Positions 19,388 to 29,794 of a stretch of 64,000 nt of DNA are shown here, piece after piece. Under the pieces are notes generated by a model that saw nothing but the letters and a program-made list of their open reading frames with translations, did not search any database and was not told where the DNA came from. The stretch comes from Paenibacillus sp. JCM 18996 (GTDB lineage Bacteria; Bacillota; Bacilli; Paenibacillales; NBRC-103111): positions 22,447 to 86,446 of the forward strand of contig BBFE01000012.1 in NCBI GenBank assembly GCA_001313085.1. Direction: 5' to 3'. Each line of letters starts with the position of its first letter. Position 1 is the first letter of the stretch. The translations under genes were made by a program, and so were the position numbers.

Positions 19388-21632
19388 ATTTTAAGATCCA
19401 CACCTTTGTAAGGCTTCGTAAAGAACCTGGATTTGTCGATCGTATACCTCTCTTCTTCATTCGCTCCGTGGTCGTTGCGACTGCCTTCGTTAGCGTAGGA
19501 CGGCTCCGGATAAGGTCCGCTTTTCAATGAGAGAAGCTGGTACCCGCCGGTCTGCAGCCCTTGCGAGATCTCTTCCCTGAAGCTTTCCAACACAGTAGTT
19601 GCCGCAGGATGGTCGTTATGAATTTGCAGGCTTACGATTTTATTGACCACCTGTACGTCGACAAGCGTGTCACCCATTGAATGCATCCTCAAATCAAACA
19701 GCAGCCTGCAGTTTTCGGAATCAAGCTCACCCCGGTTTCCCTTCCGGGACTGAATATGAACAGCGGCTGTCTGCCGGCCGCTGTCATTAACGAAAGGGAT
19801 AAACAGCGTCATATGCGAAAAGAGAGCGGAGCGATCCGTTCTAAGCAGAAGCTGTTGGCCCGTCACCTGCTGCAGCGCTTGCTGCGAAGCTTCTTTTAAA
19901 GCTGGTGCAGTATCGTCGGAAGAAGCCAGTATCAGCAGAGCGCTTTTTTAACGTTTCCGTCACTGACTTCGTATCCGCATCCGAACCCGCTAACGGGATT
20001 GCTGCAGCGCCGGAATAAGAGCTTCCTTCCGCTGTCGTCCTGGCCGGCGGCATGGCGGACTCGGGGAGACGGCTTACCCGCTGTTCATGGTCCAGACCGA
20101 CAGCCTTCAGGATGCGCTCGATCCAACCAGCCTGTTCCCTGGAGGAATTGTAGGAAGCTTGCACATCTTCCGAACCGGAACCTTGTCCGGCAATTGCCGC
20201 TCGCTGCCCGTTCGGGGCCGCACGGTCCGCCGTGATACCGGAATCAACCGAGTTTGACGGGGCGGCAGCGGAATTAATAGAAGCCGTGAGAGACGGATTT
20301 GAGCTATGTTGTTCTGCGGATGGATGGTCAACTTGTGCTTCAACCGTATTAGCGCCTGAGGAAAGCCTAATCCGCTCGGTAACAAGATCCGTATTTTTTT
20401 GCCTGCTTTGAATGAACCCGACCTGGCAACAATCGCAGTCGACAGTTCGGAAGCATCAGCGTCCTTGCCAGCTGCAAGGCTGGCAGAGTCCCCCTGGTAC
20501 TCGGAAGCGTCGAGACTTGCAGTGGCTCCATACGCCGCAGGAGCTTGAGGACCCGTAGTGGCGGCCCTGCTCCCCGATTCCCCGACATCCGCCGTGCCTT
20601 GAGGCCCCTGTGGCGCAGGCGCAAGGCTCGAGCTAGCCGTTTTCACCAGGCTGTCCTTCACATTCGTATCTGCATTCGCGGTCGCTGCTTCAAACGAGCC
20701 CTTCACAGCACCGGCTTTCTCGCCAGGAGCACCTTCCGCTGCTGCTGTACCTCCAGCCCTAACGCCATTGCCGTCGCTTACAACTTCCGCCTCACTCCCT
20801 AAACCTGCAGTGCCGCCACGTTGCTCCGCAGCAGGCCCTCCCGCTGAGGCCTCTTCTGCCGCCTGCATGACCTCACTGCCTGGCAGCTCGTCAGGCGACG
20901 ATCCCGCTATCCTCCAATCTGCCGAAGCTTCCCCGTGTGAAGAAGCTCCTTCAGTAGAAGCCTGTGCAATCTGCCGCAGCACGGTCTGCAGCAATTCCAT
21001 CGGCCTACGGATGCTTTCAGCAACCGGCTTGCCGTCTTTGAACACCGCTTCCACCTGCTCGCTGAGGTTTCTCAGCGTTTCATGCAGCGGCTGCCCGGCA
21101 ACAGCCTGATGAATAGCAGTGACTGTGGCTTGCGTAAGCGGCAGTCCTCTGCCGAGCGCCATAACGGCCGCCTCGAGCATGTCCTTGACAGGCATTTCCT
21201 GCGGAAGCTGCCGTGCCAATTGCTGGATCTGCTGCACCGTCTCTTTGGACAAGGGAATTCCGGACTGATGGAGCGTCTGAATAATCTCTCGGATGGCGGG
21301 CAGATCTTTGAGCCCATGTTCTTGATAAGATCAGCCAAGGAATCGTCAGCGATCCGGCCCTCAGACTGCTGCAGCGGCTTCAACACAATTTGGCCGCCTG
21401 CCGTTGTCTCAGGCTGAACCTGCAGCGTGGTAACCTGTCCGGGTTGAAGCGGCGTCTCCAACCGGGCTTTCACCACTATGCCGTTTATATTCACCAGTGC
21501 TTCCTGGTCGCCGCTCACTTGCAGCACGGTCCCTTTTACAATCTGACCCGGCTTCAATTCAAACGTTTTGGCATCGCCCGGCGCAGAATCCCCGATCAGT
21601 CCCCGCAAAATCCCGTTCATATTGATGCTCAT
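19384..21632 (-). CDS. ylqG: YlqG-type large protein with low-complexity middle (frameshifted)
   Basis: About 745 residues in four frame segments. The N-terminal part (MSINMNGILRGLIGDSAPGD, FELKPGQIVKGTVLQVSGDQ) has beta-barrel-like repeats. The middle is long, Ala/Gly/Ser/Glu-rich and disordered. The C-terminal part (CRLLFDLRMHSMGDTLVDVQ) resembles the conserved C-terminal core of FliK hook-length control proteins. I place the start at 21632, with GGGAGGTG upstream. Breaks at about 21320, 20393 and 19945 lie in T runs or short repeats. It overlaps the FlhB-like ylqH gene by 4 bp, which fits a FliK-FlhB type pair. Function is inferred. Confidence 0.75.
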
Positions 21633-21693
21633 CCGACACCTCCCCTTCACCGATTTATCGGCAGAACAGCAGCGCTCCTGTACTCCTTTTTTT

Positions 21694-22308
21694 CTAAAAT
21701 AGCTCCAGCTGCTCCTGCTCCATCAACAAATTGCGGATAAACAGCTTTCTGTGAAGCGGCGTAGCTCCGAACTCGATAATTTTCTCCCTGTGCTGCCTGG
21801 TGGCGTAGCCTTTATGTATCGCAATTCCATACTGGGGATACTGCCGATCCCACTGAAGACACAGGCGGTCCCGCGTCACCTTCGCGATGATGGACGCCGC
21901 TGCAATCGACTGGCTAAGCGAATCCCCGTGTATAATCGCCAGCTGCCGGATCGGCACATCCACCTTTTCCGCGTCGACCAGCAAATACTCCGGCTTTATC
22001 CGCAAACCTTCCACCGCTTGCTTCATCGCCAGCCGCGCCGCCTGCTTGATGTTGATCCGTTCTATAGTGAGCACATCGACGACGCCTACGCCGACGCACA
22101 CAGCTTGCTCCATGATCACCTCGTACAATTGTTCCCGTTTCTTGGCGGACAGCTTCTTGGAATCGTTAATCTCGTCCAGCGTAAAACTTTCCGGAAGGAT
22201 CACCGCCGAAGCGACAACATCCCCGAAAAGACAGCCCCTGCCCACTTCATCTACTCCCGCTATTGCGGTAAACCCCTGCCTCCAGAGGTCTTGTTCATAA
22301 TCCAGCAT
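21694..22308 (-). CDS. rnhB: Ribonuclease HII
   Basis: RNase HII nicks RNA in RNA/DNA hybrids and removes misincorporated ribonucleotides. The catalytic motifs GVDEVGRGCLFGDVVASAVI (first two acidic residues), INDSKKLSAKKRE and YLLVDAEKVDVP are present, as is the C-terminal KGYATRQHREKI block. The uncorrected frame runs up to 22371, but the ATG at 22308 (MLDYEQDLWRQ) has GGGAGGT upstream and gives a normal length of 204 residues. No frameshift. Confidence 0.94.
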   Translation of the reverse strand: MLDYEQDLWRQGFTAIAGVDEVGRGCLFGDVVASAVILPESFTLDEINDSKKLSAKKREQLYEVIMEQAVCVGVGVVDVLTIERINIKQAARLAMKQAVEGLRIKPEYLLVDAEKVDVPIRQLAIIHGDSLSQSIAAASIIAKVTRDRLCLQWDRQYPQYGIAIHKGYATRQHREKIIEFGATPLHRKLFIRNLLMEQEQLELF

Positions 22309-22476
22309 TAAAGGGTACCTCCCGGCTGTATTAGCCGTTGTCCTTGCTTTTAAAATCGTTGATTCTCTCATTATACCTTATCCCTATGCCCCCTTCTACC
22401 GTTTCCGCAGGATTCATAGATTTCAAAATAAGCAAAAAAAAAGAAGCCATGAATGGAATTCACGCACTTCCCTGCT

Positions 22477-23370
22477 TTATTCCTGTTTATCCAAGCCTTC
22501 CAAAATAGAGCCGTCCGGCCGCTCCAGGGAGATTCTGCCCAGCTTCCCGGCACGCAGATCGCGCAGGATGACCATCGACGCTTTTTCCAGATCGACGCGG
22601 CTCCGCTCATCAAAGCGCCTCTTTTGCGGCCAACCGCCTCCATCACTTTAACGATTTCGTCCGTGTCCGACGGATCTTCCACCTTCACATCTATGCCGAA
22701 GCGCTCCTGGATAGAGAAACCGTAAGTTTGAAGCAGATAGCGGACGACGAAGAAGGCGATATCCTCGGGATGAAGGATTTCCTCGCGGATGGAACCGATC
22801 GCGGCGAGGCGCAAGCCCACATTCTGGTCCTCGAACTTGGGCCACAGAATACCCGGAGTGTCGAGCAGCTCCATTTCAGTTCCAACCTTAATCCATTGCT
22901 GTCCTTTCGTGACGCCCGGCTTGTCGCCCGTAGCCGCGATTTTGCGCCCTGCCATCCGGTTGATCAGCGTCGATTTGCCGACATTGGGAATGCCCACGAT
23001 CAGAGCCCTGAGGCCCTGGGGTTAATCCCTTTGCTTATCTGCTTGTTGATCTTCTCCGCCAAAAGCTTCTTCGAACGGGGATGATCTCTTTCACCTGCCC
23101 GCCGGAAACCGCATCGATTGGAAGAGCCTCCAGGCCCTTTTCCGCAAAATAGTCCACCCATTCGCGGGTAACCTCGGGATCGGCCAAATCGAACTTATTC
23201 AAAAGGACAAGCCGAGGCTTGCCCTGTAAAATTTCATCAATCATCGGATTGCGGCTTGAAACGGGCACACGCGCATCGAGCAGTTCAATCGCCATGTCGA
23301 TCAGCTTAAGCTTTTCCTGGATCTGCCGTTTCGCACGGGTCATATGTCCCGGAAACCATTGAATCGTCAT
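22477..23370 (-). CDS. rbgA: Ribosome biogenesis GTPase RbgA/YlqF (frameshifted)
   Basis: RbgA is a circularly permuted GTPase needed for late 50S assembly. The order G4 ([12 protein letters not shown]) before G1 ([17 protein letters not shown]) and G3 ([12 protein letters not shown]) shows the permutation. The C-terminal helical domain ends [14 protein letters not shown] at 22477. Two G/C runs (near 23085 and 23020) are one base short; adding one base gives [20 protein letters not shown] and [20 protein letters not shown]. Further indels lie near 22640 and 22590. I prefer the ATG at 23370. The order lepB-rbgA-rnhB matches B. subtilis. Confidence 0.92.
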
Positions 23371-23421
23371 GCACACACCTCATCTTTTATACGGGCATCT
23401 TGAAGTTATCGGCCGTTTATA

Positions 23422-24005
23422 CTATTTGCGCACCCATCCGAACTTTTCAAGCGGCCAGAAAATCAAGTCGGCCCGGCCGACGATCTGGCCATAAGAGACA
23501 AACCCAACCATCGAAGAACGACTGTCCAGGGAATTGGAGCGGTTGTCTCCCATTACGAAAATTTTGCCTTCCGGCACTTTGGCTTCCGCAAAGTTCGTTG
23601 AATTGTAGGGTCTCCCGTTTTTTCGACGCTTCATCCAAAGCTTCCTTCAAATAAGGCTCGTCCAGCTGGGCGCCGTTGATATAGACCTTGTCTCCGTCGA
23701 CTCGAACGGTTTCCCCCGGCAATGCAATGACTCTCTTTATATAATCCTTATCTTTGGTCGCGTGAAAGACGATGACTTCTCCCCGTTGCGGCTTGCGCAC
23801 CGATAAAATGAATTTGTTCACAATCAGCCTTTCCGCCGTATAAAAGTTAGGCTCCATCGAAGGTCCGTCCACGATAAATGGAGCAAAAAAAACGAACCAG
23901 CGGATTATGAACACTAGTGCGGCAGCGATCAGGAGAGCCTTGATCCATTCCCATGCTTCACTTTTTTATTGTGCTTTTCTGTTCTGCAGCTTGTTCCTGC
24001 CCCAT
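23422..24005 (-). CDS. lepB: Signal peptidase I (three frameshifts)
   Basis: Membrane-bound serine-lysine protease that removes Sec signal peptides. One N-terminal membrane helix (WIKALLIAAALVFIIRWFVF) is followed by the catalytic serine in FIVDGPSMEPNF and the catalytic lysine in DYIKRVIALPGETV. The C-terminal GDNRSNSLDSR block is intact. Removing single bases from A/T runs near 23955, 23886 and 23620 joins the parts to about 193 residues. The ATG at 24005 has AGAGGGA upstream. Confidence 0.91.
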
Positions 24006-24040
24006 GAATCCATCCCTCTCGCTTATTAAAAAAATCTTTA

Positions 24041-24076
24041 CAAAGAAAACGAAAGGGGACTTGTTACCAAGCCCCC
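24041..24076 (-). terminator. Terminator after rplS
   Basis: On the minus strand GGGG-CTTG pairs with CAAG-CCCC around a short loop, followed by TTTCGTTTTC. It closes the ylxM-ffh-rpsP-khpA-rimM-trmD-rplS unit before lepB. Confidence 0.75.
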
Positions 24077-24083
24077 GGTTACG

Positions 24084-24425
24084 TTATCGAATTTCTTGAA
24101 TTCTCGCTGCTTTACCACGCAGGCTGCGAAGATAATAAAGCTTCGCACGACGGACCTTACCACGGCGAGCCACTTCGATCTTATCAATCTTCGGAGAGTG
24201 AAGCGGGAAAGTTCTTTCAACGCCTACACCGTAAGAGATTTTACGAACAGTGAAGGTTTCGCTGATGCCGCCGCCGCGGCGCTGGATAACTACACCTTCG
24301 AAAAGCTGAATACGCTCGCGGGATCCCTCGATAACTTTAACGTGTACCTTGAGAGTGTCCCCCGGACGGAAATTCGGCAGGTCTTGGCGCAGCTGCTCTC
24401 TCGTAATTTCTTGAATCAGATTCAT
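24084..24425 (-). CDS. rplS: 50S ribosomal protein L19
   Basis: L19 lies at the 30S-50S interface. All 113 residues are intact, with the signature [40 protein letters not shown] and a basic C-terminus. It is the last gene of the ribosome-maturation operon and is followed by a terminator. trmD is upstream, as in most bacteria. Confidence 0.97.
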   Translation of the reverse strand: MNLIQEITREQLRQDLPNFRPGDTLKVHVKVIEGSRERIQLFEGVVIQRRGGGISETFTVRKISYGVGVERTFPLHSPKIDKIEVARRGKVRRAKLYYLRSLRGKAARIQEIR

Positions 24426-24586
24426 ACATGACTCCCTCCTTCCACACAGGTGTTCATTCCGCTTCTATGAATGCAAGGATCTCAGCTGTCAGCGCGTAGA
24501 GGACCACCGTATTAAAAAAAACAATCATAACAGAAGATATATTACCACAACGACCATTAAAACACAATATTAAGTTTCGCTTCCTG

Positions 24587-25347
24587 CTAGCCGCCATTTT
24601 CTCCAGCTTCCGACTCAAGTTCCCGTTTGAGCTCCTCCAGCCACTGCCTGTCCGCCTTGGTCAGCTCAATCCGCGAGAGCAGCTCCGGCCTCCGCTGCAG
24701 CGTGCGCTTCAACGACTCTCTGCGCCGCCAGGCCGCGACATTTTCGTGATGTCCGGACAGAAGCACCTCAGGCACTTCCCAATCGCGAAACTTGACCGGT
24801 CTCGTATAGTGCGGATACTCAAGTAAACCGGTGCTGAACGAATCCGTAACGGCGGACAGCTCGTTCCCCAGAACGCCCGGCAGCAGACGCACGATACTGT
24901 CGATGATCACCATGCAGGCAGCTCTCCGCCGGTCAGCACGTAATCCCCGATCGACAGCTCGTCCGTCACCAAATGCTGGCGGATCCGCTCGTCATACCCT
25001 TCGTAGTGTCCGCAGATGAACGCAAGATGCCGCTCTGCTGCGAGCTCCTCCGCTTTTTCCTGCGTAAAACGCTCCCCTTGGGGACACATCAGTATAACGC
25101 GCGGGCGAACGCCGTCTGCCGACTGCAGAGCTTCAACGGCCGAGAACACCGGTTCCGCTTTCAGTACCATTCCACCGCCGCCGCCGTACGGGTAATCGTC
25201 CACAGTATTATGCTTGTTGCCTGCGTAATCGCGAAAGTTGATGACATTCAGGGACACGATATTCTTATCTCTCGCTTTCCCCAGAATGCTGGAAGAGAAC
25301 ACGCCTTCGAACATAGCCGGAAACAAACTCAATACGTCAATTTTCAT
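24587..25347 (-). CDS. trmD: tRNA (guanine-37-N1) methyltransferase TrmD (one frameshift)
   Basis: TrmD makes m1G37 in tRNA with S-adenosylmethionine and prevents frameshifting. The SPOUT knot region is clear: [20 protein letters not shown], then [18 protein letters not shown], with the catalytic and cofactor loops. The frame breaks at GELPA|MVIID near 24912, where one base (a C) is missing; this is not in a long run. The repaired length is 253 residues. The ATG at 25347 overlaps the rimM stop, so the two are coupled. Confidence 0.94.
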
Positions 25348-25869
25348 CAATCGATTAATCCTTCCATGATATGCACCTTCACCAGCTTCCGCTCAACATC
25401 CACATCCAGAAGAACTTCGTCAATGATGGGAAGAAGGACCGGCTTCCCTTTCGGGCGTTTCACCACCCATACGTCGTTGGCTCCCGGGCTCAGAATCTCT
25501 TCCACCGTGCCGAGCTCTTCCCCTTCATCTGTCACCACCGTGCAGCCAATGATCTCGTGATAGTAATACTCGTCCTCTTCCAGGTCCACAAGCTCGTCTT
25601 CCGTAACTTTTAGCAGCCAGCCTTTATATTTTTCCACAACATTGATATCATTCATGCCCTGGAAAAGAACCATGTGCATATTTTTTATGCTCTCGAGCGC
25701 TTTCCACCACAACAGGTACGGCGGTATGCTGCTCCGGATGAAACAGGACGAGCCTGCTGCCTTTGGTGAAGCGGATATCCGGAAAATCGGTCTGCGGCAC
25801 TACCTTGAGCTCGCCTTTGATGCCGTGCGTGTTCACCACTTTGCCTACCGTATATAAATTTGATTTCAA
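25347..25869 (-). CDS. rimM: 16S rRNA processing protein RimM (one frameshift)
   Basis: RimM binds S19 and helps mature the 30S head. The N-terminal barrel ([20 protein letters not shown]) and the C-terminal PRC-barrel ([40 protein letters not shown]) are present. One T too many in the run near 25680-25686 splits it; 173 residues after repair. It overlaps trmD. The 230 bp up to khpA contain a repeat cluster. Confidence 0.92.
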
Positions 25870-25912
25870 TGCCGTATCCTCCGTCTCAAATTAACTTAAA
25901 CCCGCAAGGAAC

Positions 25913-26023
25913 GGAACGTCCGAGCTTTCATGAACTTGAACCCCGGGGTGATGGGAAACGTGCGAACTTTCATTAGCTCAACCCGAGGTCATAGGAACGT
26001 CCGAACTTTTGTGTGAGTGGAAC
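25913..26023. repeat. Three imperfect tandem repeats of about 40 bp
   Basis: Units begin at 25913, 25954 and 25994 with GGAACGTCCGAGCTTTCATG, GGAAACGTGCGAACTTTCAT and GGAACGTCCGAACTTTTGTG. The first two continue with similar AACTTGAACCC / AGCTCAACCC and GGTGAT / GGTCAT segments. No ORF spans the array. It lies inside an operon, between khpA and rimM. Confidence 0.75.
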
Positions 26024-26100
26024 AATGAGTCTTAAGCGTCCCCGGGAATAGAAGAAAAAAGGCTAGGACGGATCCTAACCCTTGCTTCTATCAAGAAAAC

Positions 26101-26329
26101 TTAAGAGACAATCTCGACGGAGACGCGCTTCGTCTCTTTGACCGCCGCCGAGGTGACTACCGTACGAAGGCTTTGGCGATGCGTCCTTGTTTGCCGATGA
26201 TCTTGCCACATCCGAAGGATGGACGGACAGTTCGTAAACTTTGGATGCGTCGTTCTCAACCACATTCACACGCACCTCATCGGGGTAGTCGACTAACGCT
26301 TTAGCGATAACGGTAATCAGATCCTTCAT
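26101..26329 (-). CDS. khpA: KH-domain RNA-binding protein KhpA/YlqC (two frameshifts)
   Basis: A small single-KH protein that works with KhpB/Jag in cell-wall growth and RNA binding in other Firmicutes. The N-terminus MKDLITVIAKALVDYPDEVR and the KH loop GKIIGKQGRIAKALRTVV are visible after adding one base to each of two short GG/CC runs near 26205 and 26165. 76 residues result, with stop TAA at 26101-26103. It is between rpsP and rimM, the standard position. Confidence 0.9.
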
Positions 26330-26349
26330 CGTACCCTCCGAACAACAGA

Positions 26350-26622
26350 TTATTTCTGCTGCTTAAGCTCGTGGAACTTTGTCAGAATGCCTGCCTTGCT
26401 GAAAAGGGAACGCACGGTATCGGAAGCTTGAGCGCCGCTTTGCAGCCATTTCAACGCTTTCTCTTCATCGATGTTGACAAGAGCCGGTTGTGCGACCGGG
26501 TTGTAAGTACCGATTTCCTCGATAAAACGTCCGTCGCGCGGAGAACGGGAATCAGAAACTACCAAACGGTAGAAAGGCGCTTTGTGAGCACCGATACGTT
26601 TTAGACGAATGCGTGTTGCCAT
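26350..26622 (-). CDS. rpsP: 30S ribosomal protein S16
   Basis: All 90 residues are intact, with the S16 signature [20 protein letters not shown], then [20 protein letters not shown]. It helps assemble the 30S body. ffh is upstream and khpA 20 bp downstream, the canonical order. Confidence 0.97.
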   Translation of the reverse strand: MATRIRLKRIGAHKAPFYRLVVSDSRSPRDGRFIEEIGTYNPVAQPALVNIDEEKALKWLQSGAQASDTVRSLFSKAGILTKFHELKQQK

Positions 26623-26687
26623 GAAAAAAAATTCACCTCCTACATAAAATTCACTTATTGTAATGTCCCCACAAAGTCAAGATGGCC

Positions 26688-28061
26688 TCAACCGAACGGG
26701 AACTTGAAGCCTTTGCCCAGCTTGCCGGCCAAGCCCTTCATGCCTTTCATGCCTTTCGGGTTCATCATGCCCGAGAACTGCTTCATCATCTTGCGCATAT
26801 CTTCAAACTGCTTGATGAAACGATTCACATCCTGCAAGGAATTGCCGCTTCCGAGAGCGATCCGCTTTCTGCGGCTTGCATTGATCATCTCGGGTTTGGA
26901 CTTCTCTTCCTTCGTCATCGAACGGACGATCGCCGTAATCTTGCCGATCTGTTTATCGTCCACCTTCAAGTCCTTCATGCCTTTCATTTGACCGGCTCCC
27001 GGCAGCATATCGAGAATTTGGTCCAAAGGCCCGAGCTTCTTCACCTGCTCCATCTGCTCGAGGAAATCGTCGAACGTAAATTCGGCGTTGCGCATCTTGC
27101 GCTCCATCTCCTTGGCCTTGTCCGCGTCAATTCCGGCTTGTGCTTTCTCGATAAGCGAGAGTACGTCGCCCATACCGAGGATCCTGGAGGCCATCCGGTC
27201 GGGGTAGAACGGCTCCAACGGATCCATCTTTTCGCCCATACCGACAAACTTGATGGGACAGCCGGTGACCGCTTTAACCGATAAGGCTGCGCCGCCGCGG
27301 GTGTCGCCGTCCAGCTTTGTCAGCACGACGCCCGTCAGCTCCAGCTGCTTGTGGAAGCTTTCGGCCACATTGACCGCATCCTGGCCCGTCATCGCATCGA
27401 CGACCAGCAGGATTTCATCAGGGTTAACCGCTTCGCGGATGTTTGTGATCTCTTCCATCAGGCTTTCATCGACATGCAAGCGGCCCGCTGTATCGATAAT
27501 CATGTAGTCGTGGTTATTTTCTCTTGCAAATTCCAAACCCTTGGCTGCGATCTCCACCGGACTGGTCTGATCCCCCATGGAGAAAACGGGAACTTTGAGC
27601 TGCTCACCGAGCACCTGCAGCTGCTTGATCGCGGCGGGACGGTAAATATCGCCTGCCACCAGCAGAGGGCGGTGATTCTGCTTCTTCAGCATAAGCGCCA
27701 GCTTCCCGGATGCGGTTGTTTTACCGGCACCCTGTAGGCCCGCCATCAGAATGACCGTAGGAGGCTTGTTCGCTTTCGCCAGCTTGCTCTGCGTGCCTCC
27801 CATCAGTTCGGTCAGCTGTTTATTTACAATATCCACGACGATCATTCCGGGAGTGAAGCTTTTCAGCACTTCCTGTCCGATCGCCTGCTCTTTGACTTTG
27901 GCTACAAAATCTTTAACCACCTTAAAGTTGACGTCCGCTTCCAGCAGGGCCAGGCGAACCTCGCGAAGGGCTTCATTCACATCTTCTTCAGTAAGCTTTC
28001 CTCTGCTTTTCAGCTTGCTGAACACATTCTGCAAACGGCTTGCCAAACCTTCGAATGCCAT
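26688..28061 (-). CDS. ffh: Signal recognition particle protein Ffh
   Basis: Ffh binds signal sequences and 4.5S/scRNA and, with FtsY, targets proteins to SecYEG. All 457 residues are intact: the N domain, G1 (GLQGAGKTTASGKLALMLKK), the DTAGR loop (IIDTAGRLHVDESLMEE), TKLDGDTRGGAAL and the Met-rich M domain ending MMNPKGMKGMKGLAGKLGKG. The gene lies between ylxM and rpsP. Confidence 0.97.
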   Translation of the reverse strand: MAFEGLASRLQNVFSKLKSRGKLTEEDVNEALREVRLALLEADVNFKVVKDFVAKVKEQAIGQEVLKSFTPGMIVVDIVNKQLTELMGGTQSKLAKANKPPTVILMAGLQGAGKTTASGKLALMLKKQNHRPLLVAGDIYRPAAIKQLQVLGEQLKVPVFSMGDQTSPVEIAAKGLEFARENNHDYMIIDTAGRLHVDESLMEEITNIREAVNPDEILLVVDAMTGQDAVNVAESFHKQLELTGVVLTKLDGDTRGGAALSVKAVTGCPIKFVGMGEKMDPLEPFYPDRMASRILGMGDVLSLIEKAQAGIDADKAKEMERKMRNAEFTFDDFLEQMEQVKKLGPLDQILDMLPGAGQMKGMKDLKVDDKQIGKITAIVRSMTKEEKSKPEMINASRRKRIALGSGNSLQDVNRFIKQFEDMRKMMKQFSGMMNPKGMKGMKGLAGKLGKGFKFPFG

Positions 28062-28116
28062 GAATGATCACCTCTTTCATTTGCTGAACTTCATCATCAT
28101 ATTTATGTGGAATCCT

Positions 28117-28467
28117 CTAATCCAGCATTTCCCGGATTAAAGACCTTAGCTCGCGCAAGGAGCCGGAGTCCTCAGACAGCCGCTCAAGCGCAGAATCCAG
28201 CCGATTCGCGATCTGCGTTCTGTGCTCGTGCTTGGCTGCGAGCCCAAGCTTGCTTTCATAATCGGTCAGCGTCTGTTCGGCACGTTTGATGTGCTCGTAG
28301 ACAGCCTGTCTGCTGATGCTAAATTCGGCCGCAATTTCCCCTAACGAATAATCGTCATGGAAATAATGCTTGAGAAACATCTGCTGCTTCTCGGTCAGCA
28401 GCGGCTCGTAAAAGTCGAACAGCCTGTTGATTCGATTGGTTTTCTCCAATACATGATCATCGGTCAA
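28117..28467 (-). CDS. ylxM: YlxM-type helix-turn-helix protein (SRP operon)
   Basis: A small HTH protein encoded ahead of ffh in most Firmicutes and thought to modulate SRP. The HTH part DYSLGEIAAEFSISRQAVYE and EHIKRAEQTL is intact. The longest frame begins at 28542, but that TTG is the -35 box of the promoter. A TTG at 28467 (LTDDHVLEKTNRINRLFDFY) fits the family start, about 116 residues. It is the first gene of the SRP/ribosome operon. Confidence 0.88.
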   Translation of the reverse strand: MTDDHVLEKTNRINRLFDFYEPLLTEKQQMFLKHYFHDDYSLGEIAAEFSISRQAVYEHIKRAEQTLTDYESKLGLAAKHEHRTQIANRLDSALERLSEDSGSLRELRSLIREMLD

Positions 28468-28513
28468 GTCGTTCGCCCCCGTTAACGTAAAACACTTTAC
28501 AGCAACATTGACT

Positions 28514-28542
28514 AGTGTACCCAATCTGCGGACGGTTGTCAA
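28514..28542 (-). promoter_or_regulatory. Sigma-A promoter of the ylxM-ffh-rpsP-rplS operon
   Basis: On the minus strand TTGACA (28542-28537), a 17-bp spacer and TACACT (28519-28514) lie about 46 bp before the ylxM start. There is a full -35 consensus match. Confidence 0.75.
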
Positions 28543-28673
28543 GTATTAAACCTTGTCAGTGTTAACCACGCATCGAATAGTGCCGCTGTCTAACTTCCGC
28601 CGGGCTGCAGTGGCGGGAGACCACCAGCCGTGCAACTCCACAACGCGTGCCGGGAGAGGCGTACGTTGTGGCG

Positions 28674-29672
28674 TTACACCTCTTCTTTCTCGGCTTCCTC
28701 GCTGATCAAACCGGCAAACAGTGCGTGAACGAACTGTTCGGAGTCGAACGGCTGCAGGTCGTCCATCTTCTCCCCCAGGCCGACGAATTTGACCGGAATA
28801 TCCAGCTCCTGGCGGATGGCGATTACTATCCCGCCTTTGGCCGTGCCGTCCAGTTTAGTGAGCACCAGGCCGGTCAAGCCCGTTTTGTCGCCGAACGTCT
28901 TCGCCTGGTTCAGCGCGTTCTGGCCTGTAGTCGCGTCGAGCACCAGCAGCACCTCGTGCGGAGCTCCGGGCACCTCCCGGCCAAGCACGCGGTAAATCTT
29001 GTTAAGCTCCTCCATCAGGTTCACTTTGTTCTGCAGGCGGCCTGCCGTATCGCACAGCAGAATGTCCGCGCCTCTCGCTTTGGCGGCCTGGACGGCATCG
29101 AACATAACCGCGGCAGGGTCGGAGCCCGCAGACTGCTTGATCACGTCAACGCCGGCGCGCTGGCCCCAAGTCTCAAGCTGCTCGATCGCTCCGGCCCTGA
29201 ACGTGTCGCCGGCGGCAAGCAGCACTTTCTTGCCTTCGGATTTGAAGCGGTGCGCCATTTTGCCGATGGTGGTGGTTTTGCCGACACCGTTGACGCCGAC
29301 GAACAGGATGACTGTCAACCCTTCGGACGCCATGCGCAGCGACCTGTCCTCGTCTCCCTTGAGCAAGCCGACCAGCTTCTCGGACAGCACCGGCTGCAGC
29401 TCGGCCGCGTTCTCGATCTTCCGCTTGCGCACCTCCGCCCGCAAATCGTCGATCAGTCCATCACTGTGGAAATCCCCACGTCGGCTCCGATCAGAATTTC
29501 CTCAAGCTCCTCGTAGAACTCTTCGTCGATTTTTTTTCCGGCGTAAGATCAAATCCTCCACACGCTCCACAAACGCCGTCCTGGTCTTGGTCAACCCGTC
29601 TTTAAACTTGGAAGTGACCGCCTCGGTCTTGCTCGAAATACTTTCCTTCAGCTTTTTTTTGAAAAAACTCAT
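28674..29672 (-). CDS. ftsY: SRP receptor FtsY (three frameshifts)
   Basis: FtsY is the membrane-associated GTPase partner of Ffh. A basic N-terminus ([20 protein letters not shown]) lacks the long acidic A domain. The NG domain follows with G1 ([20 protein letters not shown]), DTAGRLQNK and [11 protein letters not shown]. Breaks near 29652 and 29530 are A/T runs; one near 29455 needs an extra C ([17 protein letters not shown]). About 332 residues. It lies directly downstream of smc, as in Bacillus. Confidence 0.93.
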
Positions 29673-29794
29673 CGTATAGCCTCCAAAGTTTATCTGATTT
29701 GATCCCGAGCAACAATCGGTTAAAAGCTAGAGAATATACAAGGCCTCTGGACAACCGGTTCCCGGAAAGCTTCTCCTGTCCCGGGACAGCTTCG

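Noticed and set aside
28468..28542. YlxM start at 28542
   Set aside because: This TTG is the -35 box of a good promoter; the protein aligns with the family only from about 28467.
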